Of a stretch of 64,000 nucleotides of DNA, positions 44,825-53,813 are shown piece by piece (position 1 is the stretch's first letter; each line of letters begins with the position of its first letter). The notes under the pieces were generated by a model. It did not search any database. It saw only the letters and a program-made list of their open reading frames with translations, and was not told the origin of the DNA. The DNA is from DATLLN01 sp963797175 (GTDB lineage: Bacteria; Actinomycetota; Thermoleophilia; Gaiellales; JAICJC01): NCBI GenBank assembly GCA_963797175.1, contig CAWCOL010000009.1, positions 1,116,001 to 1,180,000 on the forward strand, given 5' to 3'. The position numbers and the translations under genes are program-made.

Positions 44825-46726
44825 CTACCAGCCCACCGCCTCGCCGTCCTTGCGGAAGTCGGAGGCGCCGTGGTAGACGCCGTTCACCGCCGGGTCGCCC
44901 TTGCTCACCCCGTAGGGCGGCGGCGCGAGCCCCGGCGCCCGCTGGAAGTAGATGGCCTGGTAGCCGCCGAACTCGTCGTCATCGCCGGCTACTCGCACCA
45001 CCTTGTGTCCCATCGCGGCCAGCTGAGCGCCCACCAGGTCGTAGAGCTTCGACTCCAGGTGGACGACGTTGTGCGACTGGCCGTGGTGGAAGCGGGCCGC
45101 ATCGCCCGCCGCCTGCACGTTCATACCCAGGTCGACCATGTTCACGATCTCGGTCGCCTGCGCCTGGGCCTGCTCGTCGCCGCCCATATTGCCGAACGAC
45201 ATCAGCGGCTGCCCGTCCTTCATCACGAAGGCCGGGATGATCGTCATAAACGGCCGCTTGTGCGGTGCCACGACGTTCGGCGAGCCCGGTTCGAGGTCGA
45301 AGAACGACCCGCGGTCGTTCAGCGGGAACCCGTAGCCGGGCACCGAGACCGACGACCCGAAGTAGTCGTAGATGCTGTAGATGAACGAGACCATGTTGCC
45401 CCAGCGGTCAGCGGTCGTCAGGTAGACCGTGTCGCCCCGCTCGTGCATCTGCACGGCGCTCGTGGCCGCCGCAGACGTCGGGGCGGCCGCGTGCCCGCCC
45501 GCATGGTGCAGGTCGATCTTGCTGCACAGGGTCGCCGCGTACTTCTTCGAGATCAGCCGGTCGACCGGGATGTCGGAGAAGCGCGGGTCGCCGTTGTGGC
45601 GCCACAGGTCGATGTAGGCGAGCCGCTTGGCCTCGATCAGGATGTGCCAGAACTCGGCCGAGCGGGGGCCGAGCGCCTTCAGGTCATAGCCCAGCGTGGG
45701 CGCGCAGACCTGGAGGATGTTGAGCATCTCCAGCGTGGCGAAGCCCTGCGTCTCGGGCGGCATCTGGTAGACGTCGTAGCCCTTGTAGTTGGTCGTGATC
45801 GGGTTGACCCACTCCGACCTGAACGAGCTCAGGTCGGACATCTTCCAGTCGCCGCCGCCGGCGTTGACCCGGTCGACCATGGCCTGGCCGATGGGGCCGT
45901 CGTAGAACGCCTTGGGCCCGTCCTTGGCCAGCAGCTCGTACGCGCGGGCCAGGTCGGGGTTGCGGAAGATGCTGTACAGCGCGGGCACGTGCCCGTTGAC
46001 CAGGAACACCTTGCGCGACTCCGGGTCCTTCTTCAGCATGTGGACGTAGAACTGGTCGTAGCTGTTCCAGTCGCCGCGGATCCGCTCGGTCAGGCCGAAG
46101 CCCTGGCGGGCGGTCTCGATCGAGGGCTGCAGCACCTGGGCCAGCGACATCGTCCCGAACCGCTTGAGCAGCCGGTTCCAGCCGTCCACCGCGCCGGGGA
46201 TGGTGACGCTGTCGACGCCGTAGGCGGGCACCGAGTCGAGCCCCTTGTTGTGGAAGTAGGCTGGCGTCCACGACGCCGGCGACCAGCCCTGGCCGTTCAG
46301 GCCGTAGAGCTTGTGGTCCTTGGCCGAGTAGTAGATGGCGAACATGTCGCCGCCGATGCCGGCGCTGTGCGGCTCGACGACGCCGAGCATGGCCGCGGTG
46401 GCGACGGCGGCGTCAATCGCGTTGCCGCCGTGCTTCAGCACCTGCAGGCCGGCCTGTGCGGCCAGCGGCTGGCTGGTGGCGACGACGCCGTGGCGGGCGA
46501 GCACCTCGGAGCGGGTCTGCTCCGTCCACGCCCACAGCCGGTCGCCGCGCACGGCGGTGATGTTCTGTCCCGGGTCCGTCACGTTCGCGGTCGGGATGCC
46601 GAACGGCGTCGGCGAGACGTCGCCGCTCCCCGCCAGCGAGGTGCCCGCCGCGACCGCCGCGAGCACCACCACCGCGAGCGCGGGGACGCCGCGGCGCCAC
46701 CATTTCGAGCCTTTTCTCAGCTGCAT
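44825..46726 (-). CDS. ggt: Gamma-glutamyltransferase, secreted
   Basis: 633 residues. A basic signal peptide (RKGSKWWRRGVPALAVVVLA) precedes the Ntn-hydrolase precursor. Large subunit: GVVATSQPLAAQAGLQVLKH, GGNAIDAAVATAAMLGVVEP, SAGIGGDMFAIYY. The nucleophile Thr that starts the small subunit after self-cleavage should be in DTVYLTTADRWGNMVSF; then SFGNMGGDEQAQAQATEIVN. It cleaves or transfers gamma-glutamyl groups, e.g. from glutathione, outside the cell. The gap to the amine oxidase gene is 85 bases, so they form an operon that LacI may control. Confidence 0.9.
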   Translation of the reverse strand: MQLRKGSKWWRRGVPALAVVVLAAVAAGTSLAGSGDVSPTPFGIPTANVTDPGQNITAVRGDRLWAWTEQTRSEVLARHGVVATSQPLAAQAGLQVLKHGGNAIDAAVATAAMLGVVEPHSAGIGGDMFAIYYSAKDHKLYGLNGQGWSPASWTPAYFHNKGLDSVPAYGVDSVTIPGAVDGWNRLLKRFGTMSLAQVLQPSIETARQGFGLTERIRGDWNSYDQFYVHMLKKDPESRKVFLVNGHVPALYSIFRNPDLARAYELLAKDGPKAFYDGPIGQAMVDRVNAGGGDWKMSDLSSFRSEWVNPITTNYKGYDVYQMPPETQGFATLEMLNILQVCAPTLGYDLKALGPRSAEFWHILIEAKRLAYIDLWRHNGDPRFSDIPVDRLISKKYAATLCSKIDLHHAGGHAAAPTSAAATSAVQMHERGDTVYLTTADRWGNMVSFIYSIYDYFGSSVSVPGYGFPLNDRGSFFDLEPGSPNVVAPHKRPFMTIIPAFVMKDGQPLMSFGNMGGDEQAQAQATEIVNMVDLGMNVQAAGDAARFHHGQSHNVVHLESKLYDLVGAQLAAMGHKVVRVAGDDDEFGGYQAIYFQRAPGLAPPPYGVSKGDPAVNGVYHGASDFRKDGEAVGW

Positions 46727-46811
46727 TGCTCCCCCAATGTCCGATCGTTTCCGGTGGCGCCCGATGCGCCGTCGGTTGCTGATGGGTATTCCGCCTGAGG
46801 CGAGAGATCAG

Positions 46812-48396
46812 TCACGAGATCGCGTGCAGCACCTCGCGGGCGGCCCGGTCGCCGCTCTCGACACCGCCGTTCAGGTACCCCTGGCTGTGCGTCGAGGTGT
46901 GCTCGCCGGCGAAGTGGATGCCCTCCTCTGGTTTGCCGAGATAGCCCCAGAACTTCGTGTACTGGCCGGGCAGGAACCCGGCGTACGAGCCCTTCACCCA
47001 GGGATCGTCCACCCACGAGTCGAGCCACGACCGGCCGTTGTAGGCGTCGGTGATGCCGGGGACGCCGCGCTCGAAGGCGGCCAGGTTGGCATCGACGATC
47101 GCGGGCGGCGCCCACTGGTGCGGGATGTCCGTCGGGTAGCTCGCGCCCGACCTGCCGCCGCGCCAGATCGTGATCACGCTGGTGCGCCCCTGCTGTCCCT
47201 CCGTGGACTCCCAGCTCGACTGCCGGAACGGCTCGTCCATCGTCATCCCGCCCGACCACCGGCCCAGTTTCCAGGGCCGGACGTCCAGCTGGACGTGGTT
47301 CTTGGCGTTGGTGCCCATGCCCAGCTCGTCGATCGAGCGGCGGCGCTTGGCGCTGAGGCCGGACGCGTCGAGGTCGACGTCGCGCAGAGTCGTGAACGGC
47401 AGGCACAGCACGACCAGGTCGGCGACCACCGGCTTGCCGATGCCGCCGATCGACATGCCGTAGCTGCCGTCGTCCCGCCGCCACAGTGCGCGCAGCGGGG
47501 CGTCGTAGCGGATCGCGCCCTCGCCCAGCGTCTGCGCCATCCCGTACGGGATCTGGTCGTTGCCGCCCGTGGTGTGGTACCGCTCGTTCGCGCCAGGGTA
47601 CGGCGCCACGTACGCCTCGAACAGGTTGATCGCGCTCATCCGCGACGCGTCGACGCCGAAGAAGCCGCTCTGGGAGATGTCCACCGCCTCGCGCAGCAGC
47701 GGATCGTCGACGTTCGCGTTCAGCCAGTCCAGCGCCGTCATCTCGTCGAACGCGCGGGCGGCATCGGACGCCACGTGGTAGTGGTAGTCGCCGACCCGCT
47801 TGTAGTCGGCCTTCAGCTTCGCGTACAGGTCGTCGAAGCCCGCGAAGATCGCCGCCCGGTCGCGCAGCTTGCCGTTCAGCCACAGCGGCCGCTCCAGGTT
47901 CGGGTGCTGGCGCTCCGCCTTCGCGCGGTCTTCGAGCTCGAGGCCGAGCTCGTCCACGATCCGCAGGATGTGCACGTGGCGGGTGTCGATGAACTCGCCG
48001 CCGTGCTCGCCGACCTGGCCGTGCTGGAAGCCGCGGACGGTCCAGCAGCGACCGCCCAGCCGGCCGTCGCGAGCCTCGTAGATCTGCGCCTTGACGCCTG
48101 CCTGGTTGAGCCGGTAGGCGCACGTGATCCCCGGCCAGCCCGGCGCCGATCACGACGACGCGGGCGCCGGTGCGCGCCTGCTGCCGGGCTCGCGCCCGGC
48201 GCTCCCGCCGTGATGCCGCCAGGGCGCCGGAGGCCGGCCCTGCGAGCAGCAGCCCGGCGCCGACCGCAGCGCCGCGCCCGAGCAGCTGCCGCCTGGTCGT
48301 CCCTCCCGGCCGGTCGGCCTCGAAGGCATCGTCCTGCCTGAGCTCGGCCGCGCGCTCGCGCAGCAGCCGCTGAATCGGATCACCGGTACCTGGCAT
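46812..48396 (-). CDS. Flavin amine oxidase with Tat signal (one frameshift)
   Basis: About 528 residues once an extra G near 48130 is removed. The N-terminus holds a Tat signal (TTRRQLLGRGAAVGAGLLLA), then FAD motif ARVVVIGAGLAG, and after the shift ITCAYRLNQAGVKAQIYEAR, GGRCWTVRGFQHGQVGEHGG and EFIDTRHVHILRIVDELGLE. The C-terminal FAD site is HFAGEHTSTHSQGYLNGGVE. It resembles monoamine/polyamine oxidases and would oxidise an amine to an aldehyde plus H2O2 outside the membrane. ATG 48396 has GGGGGAG upstream. It is the first gene of the operon with ggt. Confidence 0.85.
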
Positions 48397-48435
48397 CTCA
48401 CTCCCCCTGGTTGCTGGTCAGCCGATGGCCCGCCG

Positions 48436-48501
48436 AGTCTAGCCAGGGTCGGGGAGGATTGCAAAAGCGTTTTTGCAGAGGCAACGCGGCCCGGATACCC
48501 T
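48436..48501. promoter_or_regulatory. Divergent promoters sharing a LacI-type operator
   Basis: Plus strand: TTGCAG (48473-48478), 17 bases, TACCCT (48496-48501), then GTG 48507. Minus strand: TTGCAA (48464-48459), 17 bases, TAGACT (48441-48436), leader with GGGGGAG before ATG 48396. The 18-base near-palindrome TGCAAAAGCGTTTTTGCA (48460-48477), with a central CG as in LacI/PurR operators, overlaps both -35 boxes, so one bound dimer could shut both promoters. Confidence 0.7.
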
Positions 48502-48506
48502 GTGCG

Positions 48507-49539
48507 GTGAACCGTCCGATGCCGAACGACCAGCCCGTCCGCCTGATCGACGTCGCCCGCGCAGCGGGCGTCTCGGTCACGACGGTGTCGCACGCGCTGA
48601 GCGGCAAGGGGCGGATCCCGGAGGCGACCCGCCGGCGCGTCCTCGAGCACGCCTCGGCGATGCGGTATCGCCCGAACCCGGCGGCGCGGCGGCTGGCGTC
48701 CGGGCGATCGCAGCTGCTGGCCATCGCGATCTCGCTGCCCGGCGAGCTGCCGATCCCGGTCACGGACGTGAACTACTTCAACCGGGCGATCCAGGCCGCC
48801 ACCGCCCGGGCGCTCGAGCGCGACTACGCGATGGTCGTCTGCCCGCCGACGCCACGGGCCGAGATCTGGGCCCAGGTGCCGTTCGACGGCCTGATCGTGC
48901 TCGACCCGGTGGCGGGCGATCCGATGCTGCTGGAGCTGCGCGCACGGTCGGTGCCGCTGGTGCTGATCGGCCGCGATCCCACCGACGGCCACGATGATTA
49001 CTGCGTGGACAACGACCACGTGGCCGGCACCCGGGTCGCGCTCGACCACCTGGCCGAGCGGGGAGCGCGCAGGGTCGCGCTGCTGGCCGGCGACATCGGC
49101 GATGCCTTCACGGACGACTGCATCGCGGCCCACCGCCAGTGGTGCCAGGAGCGCGGCGTGCCGCCGATCGCCGAGCTCGTGCCCTTCGGCCAGCTCGCCG
49201 ACCCCGAGCACGCCAGGCGGCTGCTCGACGCCGCCCGAGCCGCCCGACGGCGTCTACGCCAACGAGGAGGCGATCGGGGTCGCGGTGGCGGCGGCGGCAG
49301 AGGGCCTGGGGCTCCGCATCCCCCAGGATCTGATGGTCGTGGTCGCCGCCGACGGCCAGCCCGCGGGGGCGTCGGTCCCGCTGACCGCCCTTGAGCTGAA
49401 CCCGGGACGAACGGCGGCCGAGGCGGTCGACCTGCTGATCGACGTGGTCGAGGGGCGTCCGCCCGCCGAGCGGCTGCGGCTGATCCCGACGCGGCTGGTG
49501 GAGCGCGCCTCGACCAGCCGCGAAGCGTCTCGCAGCTAG
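48507..49539 (+). CDS. LacI-family regulator (one frameshift)
   Basis: About 343 residues after correction. HTH: VRLIDVARAAGVSVTTVSHA then LSGKGRIPEATRRRVLEHAS and the hinge helix NPAARRLASGRSQLL. The periplasmic-binding-like core follows: PFDGLIVLDPVAGDPM, LVLIGRDPTDGHDDYCVDND, RRVALLAGDIGDAFTDD. An extra C near 49235 shifts the frame; the corrected text continues PPDGVYANEEAIGVAVAAAA and LTALELNPGRTAAEAVDLLI. GTG 48507 sits 5 nt after the -10 box, hence leaderless; ATG 48519 is an alternative. It probably controls the divergent amine oxidase/ggt operon and itself. Confidence 0.85.
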
Positions 49540-49629
49540 ATGATGATTCCACGAGCTTCACGGCTCTGGGAGGGGGAGACTCAGATCGCGGCCCGGCGGC
49601 GATATACCGTCTGGGATACAGTCGCCCGC

Positions 49630-50565
49630 ATGCAGCTGCGGGAGCTGAGCACGACCGGCGTCGCCCTCTCCGCCATCGGCCTGGGCGGCTACGAGCTCGG
49701 GCATCTGGACATCCATGTCGCAGGCGCCCGGGCGGCCATCGAGGCGGCGGCCGAGACCGGCACCACCTGGATCGACACCGCCGAGGCGTACCACGACACT
49801 GCCAATGAGACGATGATCGGCGAGGCGCTGCGCGGCGTCTCCCGGCAGCCCCTGATCTCGTCGAAGCGCGCCCCCGACGACGCCGGCTTCACCGCCGCCG
49901 GCATCCACGCCGGCTGCCGCGCGAGCCTGCGGCGGCTGGGCCGCGACCATCTCGACCTCTACTTCCTGCACTGGCCCGACGAGCCGGACGGCGTCCCGCT
50001 GGACGAGACCTGGGGCGCCATGGCCGAGCTGGCCGAGCAGGGGCTTGCCCGCGCGATCGGCCTCTCCAACTTCACCGCCGAGCAGGTGCGGGCCTGCCAT
50101 GCGGCGCGGCCGGTGGACGCGGTGCAGGATGGGCTGTCACTGCTCGACCACCTGGCAAACCGCGCGCTGTTCGTGAGCTGCGCCGAGCTCGGCATCGCGG
50201 TGACCGTGTACGAGCCTCTGGGCAGCGGCCTGCTGACCGGCGCGATCCGCACCATCGACGACCTGCGCCGCACGTGGGACGACCTCGAGCAGTGGTCGTT
50301 CTACGACCGCCTGTGCGCGCCCGGCCGGTGGGAGCGGACGTCCGCCGTAATCGGTGGCCTCAGCGACCTGGCCGAGCGCCGGGAACTGACGATGCCAGGG
50401 CTCGCGATCGCCTGGGTGCTCGCACAGCCCGGCGTCTCGTCCGCGATCTGCGGCAGCGCCAACCCTGCACACGTCCGCGACAACTCGGCGGCGGCCGGGA
50501 TCGCGCTGGATGCCGGGCTGCTGGCGGAGCTGGACGCGCTGGTCGCACTCGGCCCGCTGGGCTGA
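49630..50565 (+). CDS. Aldo/keto reductase
   Basis: 311 residues, TIM barrel. The tetrad is visible: Asp and Tyr in WIDTAEAYHDTAN, Lys in PLISSKRAPDD, His in DLYFLHWPDEPDG. The NADPH end is SSAICGSANPAHVRDN. Most like plant/bacterial AKRs acting on aldehydes, including sugar aldehydes. ATG 49630 lies 7 nt behind TACAGT (49617-49622), consistent with a leaderless mRNA. It follows the LacI gene on the same strand, so it may reduce the aldehyde made by the amine oxidase, though this is only inference. Confidence 0.88.
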   Translation: MQLRELSTTGVALSAIGLGGYELGHLDIHVAGARAAIEAAAETGTTWIDTAEAYHDTANETMIGEALRGVSRQPLISSKRAPDDAGFTAAGIHAGCRASLRRLGRDHLDLYFLHWPDEPDGVPLDETWGAMAELAEQGLARAIGLSNFTAEQVRACHAARPVDAVQDGLSLLDHLANRALFVSCAELGIAVTVYEPLGSGLLTGAIRTIDDLRRTWDDLEQWSFYDRLCAPGRWERTSAVIGGLSDLAERRELTMPGLAIAWVLAQPGVSSAICGSANPAHVRDNSAAAGIALDAGLLAELDALVALGPLG

Positions 50566-50593
50566 GGGCCAGCGGAAGCCCCCAGCGGCTGAC

Positions 50594-51011
50594 TCAGCCC
50601 GCGTGGCACTCCGCGTCGATGCAGAGGCGCGAGCGGTCGCGGGTGACGCAGACCAGCCCGGCGTAGGTGCTGCCGTCGTCGCCCAGTACGACCAGCCGGC
50701 GCCCGCCGACGTCGTCCAGCACCGGGAGTGCCTCGCCGACGCTGGTCGATGCCGTGGCGGTGGGCGGGGTGCTGACCGCGTAGCGCGTGACCGGCTCGTC
50801 ATCGCGCGCTTCGGCGATGTCGTCACGGGAGACGGCGCCCGTGTAGGTTTGCGCCGTCCAGCACGGGGATCAGCTGCACCGAGCTCGACCCGAACAGCTC
50901 CCGGGCGTCGCCCACCGTCGCCCCCACCGTCAGCTCCTTGCCGCGCACGGTGATGACCGATCCGACGGGGCGGTCGGCGACCTCGGCGATCCCGGCATGG
51001 ACGATCCCCAT
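50594..51011 (-). CDS. CBS-domain protein (one frameshift)
   Basis: About 138 residues after removing one extra base near 50846. Frame 1 from ATG 51011 gives IVHAGIAEVADRPVGSVITV, RGKELTVGATVGDARELFGS and VQLIPVLDGAN. The other frame continues TGAVSRDDIAEARDDEPVTR, TASTSVGEALPVLDDVGGRR, LVVLGDDGSTYAGLVCVTRD and ends CIDAECHAG. Two CBS motifs are recognisable; such pairs bind adenine nucleotides. It is convergent with the aldo/keto reductase, 28 bases apart. Confidence 0.7.
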
Positions 51012-51078
51012 GCCCGGACGGTAGCCGATGCCCATCGCGTTGTATGGTCGGCATGACCCCGACTCCAGAGGAGCAGCC

Positions 51079-51363
51079 ATGGCATTCGCACGAGTCGTGC
51101 AGTTCGAAGGCGTCCCCGCCGAACGGATGGCACAGATGAAGCAGCAGATCGAGGAGGGCGACCGGCCGGACGACATCCCCGCCTCGGAGATCGTCCTGCT
51201 CCACGAGCCGGAGTCCGAGAAGGCGCTGGCGATCCTCTTCTTCGAGACCGAGGACGACTACCGCACCGGCGACGCCACCCTGAACGCGATGGACCGGGGC
51301 GACACGCCCGGACGCCGCGCGGATGTGACGAAGTACACCGTCGGAGTGCACCGGATGGCGTGA
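51079..51363 (+). CDS. Small ferredoxin-like fold (ABM-like) protein
   Basis: 94 residues: MAFARVVQFEGVPAERMAQM, ASEIVLLHEPESEKALAILF, FETEDDYRTGDATLNAMDRG, TKYTVGVHRMA. It has the pattern of small dimeric alpha/beta-barrel proteins of unknown role that are common in actinobacteria. AGAGGAG lies 7 nt before ATG 51079, which decides the start over the open frame from 51028. Confidence 0.75.
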   Translation: MAFARVVQFEGVPAERMAQMKQQIEEGDRPDDIPASEIVLLHEPESEKALAILFFETEDDYRTGDATLNAMDRGDTPGRRADVTKYTVGVHRMA

Positions 51364-51413
51364 CGGCCGCGTCCGTAGCGTTGCCGTAACGCGGCGGACG
51401 TAGCCTTCGGCAC

Positions 51414-52637
51414 ATGAGCGAGCACGTCGGGCAGGCGTGGGTCGGCCGGTTCGTCGCCGCGGTCTGGGCGGGAGGCGCGGCGGCGGTCGCGGTCGCCCTC
51501 ATCCTGCAGGCGGTCTATCGCGACACCTCCGCGGGCCTCGACCACCCGATGGCCAACAACGTCGTGTTCGCCGCGTTCGCGCTCTCCTATGCGACGGTCG
51601 GCGCGCTGATCTGCGCCCGCCGGCCGGACAACCGGGTCGGCTGGATGCTGCTCGCGTCCGGGACGATCTTCGCCCTCTGCACGATCGCGTTCGAGTACGC
51701 GGACATCGGCCTCGCAGACGGCCGCGACCTGCCCGGCTCGGTGCTGGCGCTGTGGATCGCGAACGCGGTCTCGCCGATCGCGCTCGAGCTGATCCCGCTG
51801 GCGCTGCTGCTGTTCCCCGACGGCCGGCCGATTTCGCCGCGCTGGCGGCCCGTCAGCGCGGTGCCGGCGGCGGCCGCGTTCGGCATCTGCGTCGGCGTCG
51901 GCTTCCTGCCAGGCTCGATCGACGCGAACGTGCCCGTCCCCAACCCGTTCGGCATCCCCGGCGCGCACGGCGTGCTGACCGCCGTCGAGGTCGCCGGCTG
52001 GACGCTGACCGCCGTCAGCCTGGGCGCGGCCGCCGCGGCGATCGTCGTGCGACTGCGCCGCGCCGACGGTGTGCAACGGCTGCAGCTCAAGTGGGTGGCC
52101 TCCGCGGGCGTGGTGCTCGGCGTCGTCTGGATCCTGTGGGAGGTGACGTATCTGCTGCCGCCGGCCGGCCGGGTCGTGACCGCCCTCGAGCTGCTGGCCG
52201 CGACGCTCGCCATGACCGGGATCCCGCTGGCCGCCGGCGTCGCGATCCTCCGCTACCGGCTCTACGAGATCGACGTGATCATCCGCCGGACGCTGGTCTA
52301 CGCGACGCTGATCGCCGTGCTGGCTGCGTTCTACCTCGCCGGGATCACGCTGCTCGAGTGGGCGATGGAGTCGGTCACGGGGCAGTCCAGCGCGCTCGCC
52401 GTGACGGCGTCGACGCTGGCCGTGGCCGCCGCGTTCCAGCCGGTTCGCTCGCGGATCCAGCACGCCGTCGAACGGCACTTCTACCGCACGTCGCACGACT
52501 CGGCGCAGGCACTCCAAGCGTTCGCCGGCAGCGTGCGCGACCAGGTCGACCTGGAGACGCTCCAGCAGGAGGTGCTGACCGCGGTGCAGGCGACCGTCCA
52601 GCCCGGCCATGCCAGCCTGTGGCTGCGGGATCGATGA
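51414..52637 (+). CDS. Multi-pass membrane protein resembling a kinase input module without kinase
   Basis: 407 residues. About 8-9 membrane helices, the first AAVAVALILQAVYRDTSAGL, later GVAILRYRLYEIDVIIRRTL, VYATLIAVLAAFYLAGITLL; then AFQPVRSRIQHAVERHFYRT and a cytoplasmic start of a GAF-like or coiled segment (VDLETLQQEVLTAVQATVQP) ending HASLWLRDR. This is the N-terminal module seen in actinobacterial sensor kinases, but no GAF completion, HisKA or ATPase follows. It may be a stand-alone membrane sensor. ATG 51414 lies 7 nt behind TAGCCT. Its stop overlaps the next start (ATGA). Confidence 0.75.
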   Translation: MSEHVGQAWVGRFVAAVWAGGAAAVAVALILQAVYRDTSAGLDHPMANNVVFAAFALSYATVGALICARRPDNRVGWMLLASGTIFALCTIAFEYADIGLADGRDLPGSVLALWIANAVSPIALELIPLALLLFPDGRPISPRWRPVSAVPAAAAFGICVGVGFLPGSIDANVPVPNPFGIPGAHGVLTAVEVAGWTLTAVSLGAAAAAIVVRLRRADGVQRLQLKWVASAGVVLGVVWILWEVTYLLPPAGRVVTALELLAATLAMTGIPLAAGVAILRYRLYEIDVIIRRTLVYATLIAVLAAFYLAGITLLEWAMESVTGQSSALAVTASTLAVAAAFQPVRSRIQHAVERHFYRTSHDSAQALQAFAGSVRDQVDLETLQQEVLTAVQATVQPGHASLWLRDR

Positions 52638-53179
52638 CGCCCGAAGCGCCGCTGCGGATGACGAAGAACGGGCTGGCCGCCGACCAGCCCGGCTGGTTCG
52701 TCGTCAACGCCCGCGACTCCCGCTGGCGCGACGAGGGGCCACTCGGCGCCTACTGCACGTTCGAGGGCAAGCGGCGCTTCCCCCAGGTCGGCGTCAACAT
52801 CAACGTGCTGGAGCCGGGCCAGTCGATGGGCATGCACCACCGCGAGGCCGGGCAGGAGGGGTTCCTCGTGCTGGCCGGCGAGTGCCTGCTGATCGTCGAG
52901 GGCGAGGAGCGCACGCTGCGGGCCTGGGACTTCGTCCACTGCCCGCCCGGCACCGAGCACGTCATCGTCGGCGCTGGCACGACCGCCGCGGTGGTGGTCG
53001 GGATCGGCGCTCGCAAGGGCGGCGTCCGCTACACCGTGTCGGAGGCGGCGGCGCGCCACCGCGCGAGCGTCGAGCGCGAGACCACGTCGGCGAAGGAGGC
53101 GTACGGCGCCGTCTGGGCGACGCTTCCGCGCTCGCGCTGGGTGCCCTACCGGGACGGATGGCTGCCGGACGCGCGCTGA
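52634..53179 (+). CDS. Cupin-domain protein
   Basis: 181 residues. N-terminal GLAADQPGWFVVNARDSRWR, then the cupin core GVNINVLEPGQSMGMHHREA (His pair), GQEGFLVLAGECLLIVEGEE (Glu), and WDFVHCPPGTEHVIVGAGTT (His). The basic C-terminal tail ends WVPYRDGWLPDAR. It is translationally coupled to the membrane protein, so it may modify or report its ligand. It is followed after 16 bases by the DUF1326 gene. Confidence 0.82.
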   Translation: MTPEAPLRMTKNGLAADQPGWFVVNARDSRWRDEGPLGAYCTFEGKRRFPQVGVNINVLEPGQSMGMHHREAGQEGFLVLAGECLLIVEGEERTLRAWDFVHCPPGTEHVIVGAGTTAAVVVGIGARKGGVRYTVSEAAARHRASVERETTSAKEAYGAVWATLPRSRWVPYRDGWLPDAR

Positions 53180-53195
53180 TCGGGGATGATGGGGC

Positions 53196-53813
53196 ATGGC
53201 GATGCCCTGGCGGATCGGCGGCACCTACCTGGAGGTGTGCAACTGCGAGGCGATCTGCCCGTGCCGGCGGATCGGCGGCGTCGCGGGCGGCCGCTCCACC
53301 TACGGCGAGTGCACCGGGGCGCTGTCCTGGCGCATCACCGAGGGCGGCGTCGGCGACCTCGACCTCTCCTCCTTGAACGTGGTGCTGCTCTGCCGCTACC
53401 ACGACGACGAGCCGGGGTCGCCGTGGACGTGGATCCTGCACGTGGACGAGCGCGCGAGCGAGGAGCAGCGCGAGGCGCTGGCGGCGATCTACTCGGGCAG
53501 GCTGGGCGGCACGCCGATCAGCCAGTTCCCGTGGGCGTTCAAGGAGAGCACGCTGCTGCGGGTGATCCCCAGCGCAATCGAGATCGACCACACGCCGGGG
53601 CGCGGCTGGTTCCGGGCGGGCGGCGCGGTGACCGTGCGGATCCGCGAGGTGTTTGCGGAGCAGACGACGGTGTCGTGCATCATCCCCGGCCACCACCGCG
53701 CCGGCCGCGAGGTGGTCGCCGAGACGTTCGCCGTGGACGAGGAGCCGTTCCACTACGAGTACTCGGGGCGCTGCGGCTACGAGGCGACGTTCGCGTACGC
53801 GAGCGACCAGTGA
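53196..53813 (+). CDS. DUF1326 protein, first paralogue
   Basis: 205 residues. The hallmark N-terminus is WRIGGTYLEVCNCEAICPCR (CNC-x3-CPC), then YGECTGALSWRITEGGVGDL, WTWILHVDERASEEQREALA, AAIYSGRLGG, and the late SGRCGYEATFAYASDQ. The Cys motif suggests metal or cofactor binding, but the family has no proven role. It overlaps the arginase-fold gene by 4 bases (GTGA). A second DUF1326 gene lies at 55551. Confidence 0.88.
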   Translation: MAMPWRIGGTYLEVCNCEAICPCRRIGGVAGGRSTYGECTGALSWRITEGGVGDLDLSSLNVVLLCRYHDDEPGSPWTWILHVDERASEEQREALAAIYSGRLGGTPISQFPWAFKESTLLRVIPSAIEIDHTPGRGWFRAGGAVTVRIREVFAEQTTVSCIIPGHHRAGREVVAETFAVDEEPFHYEYSGRCGYEATFAYASDQ

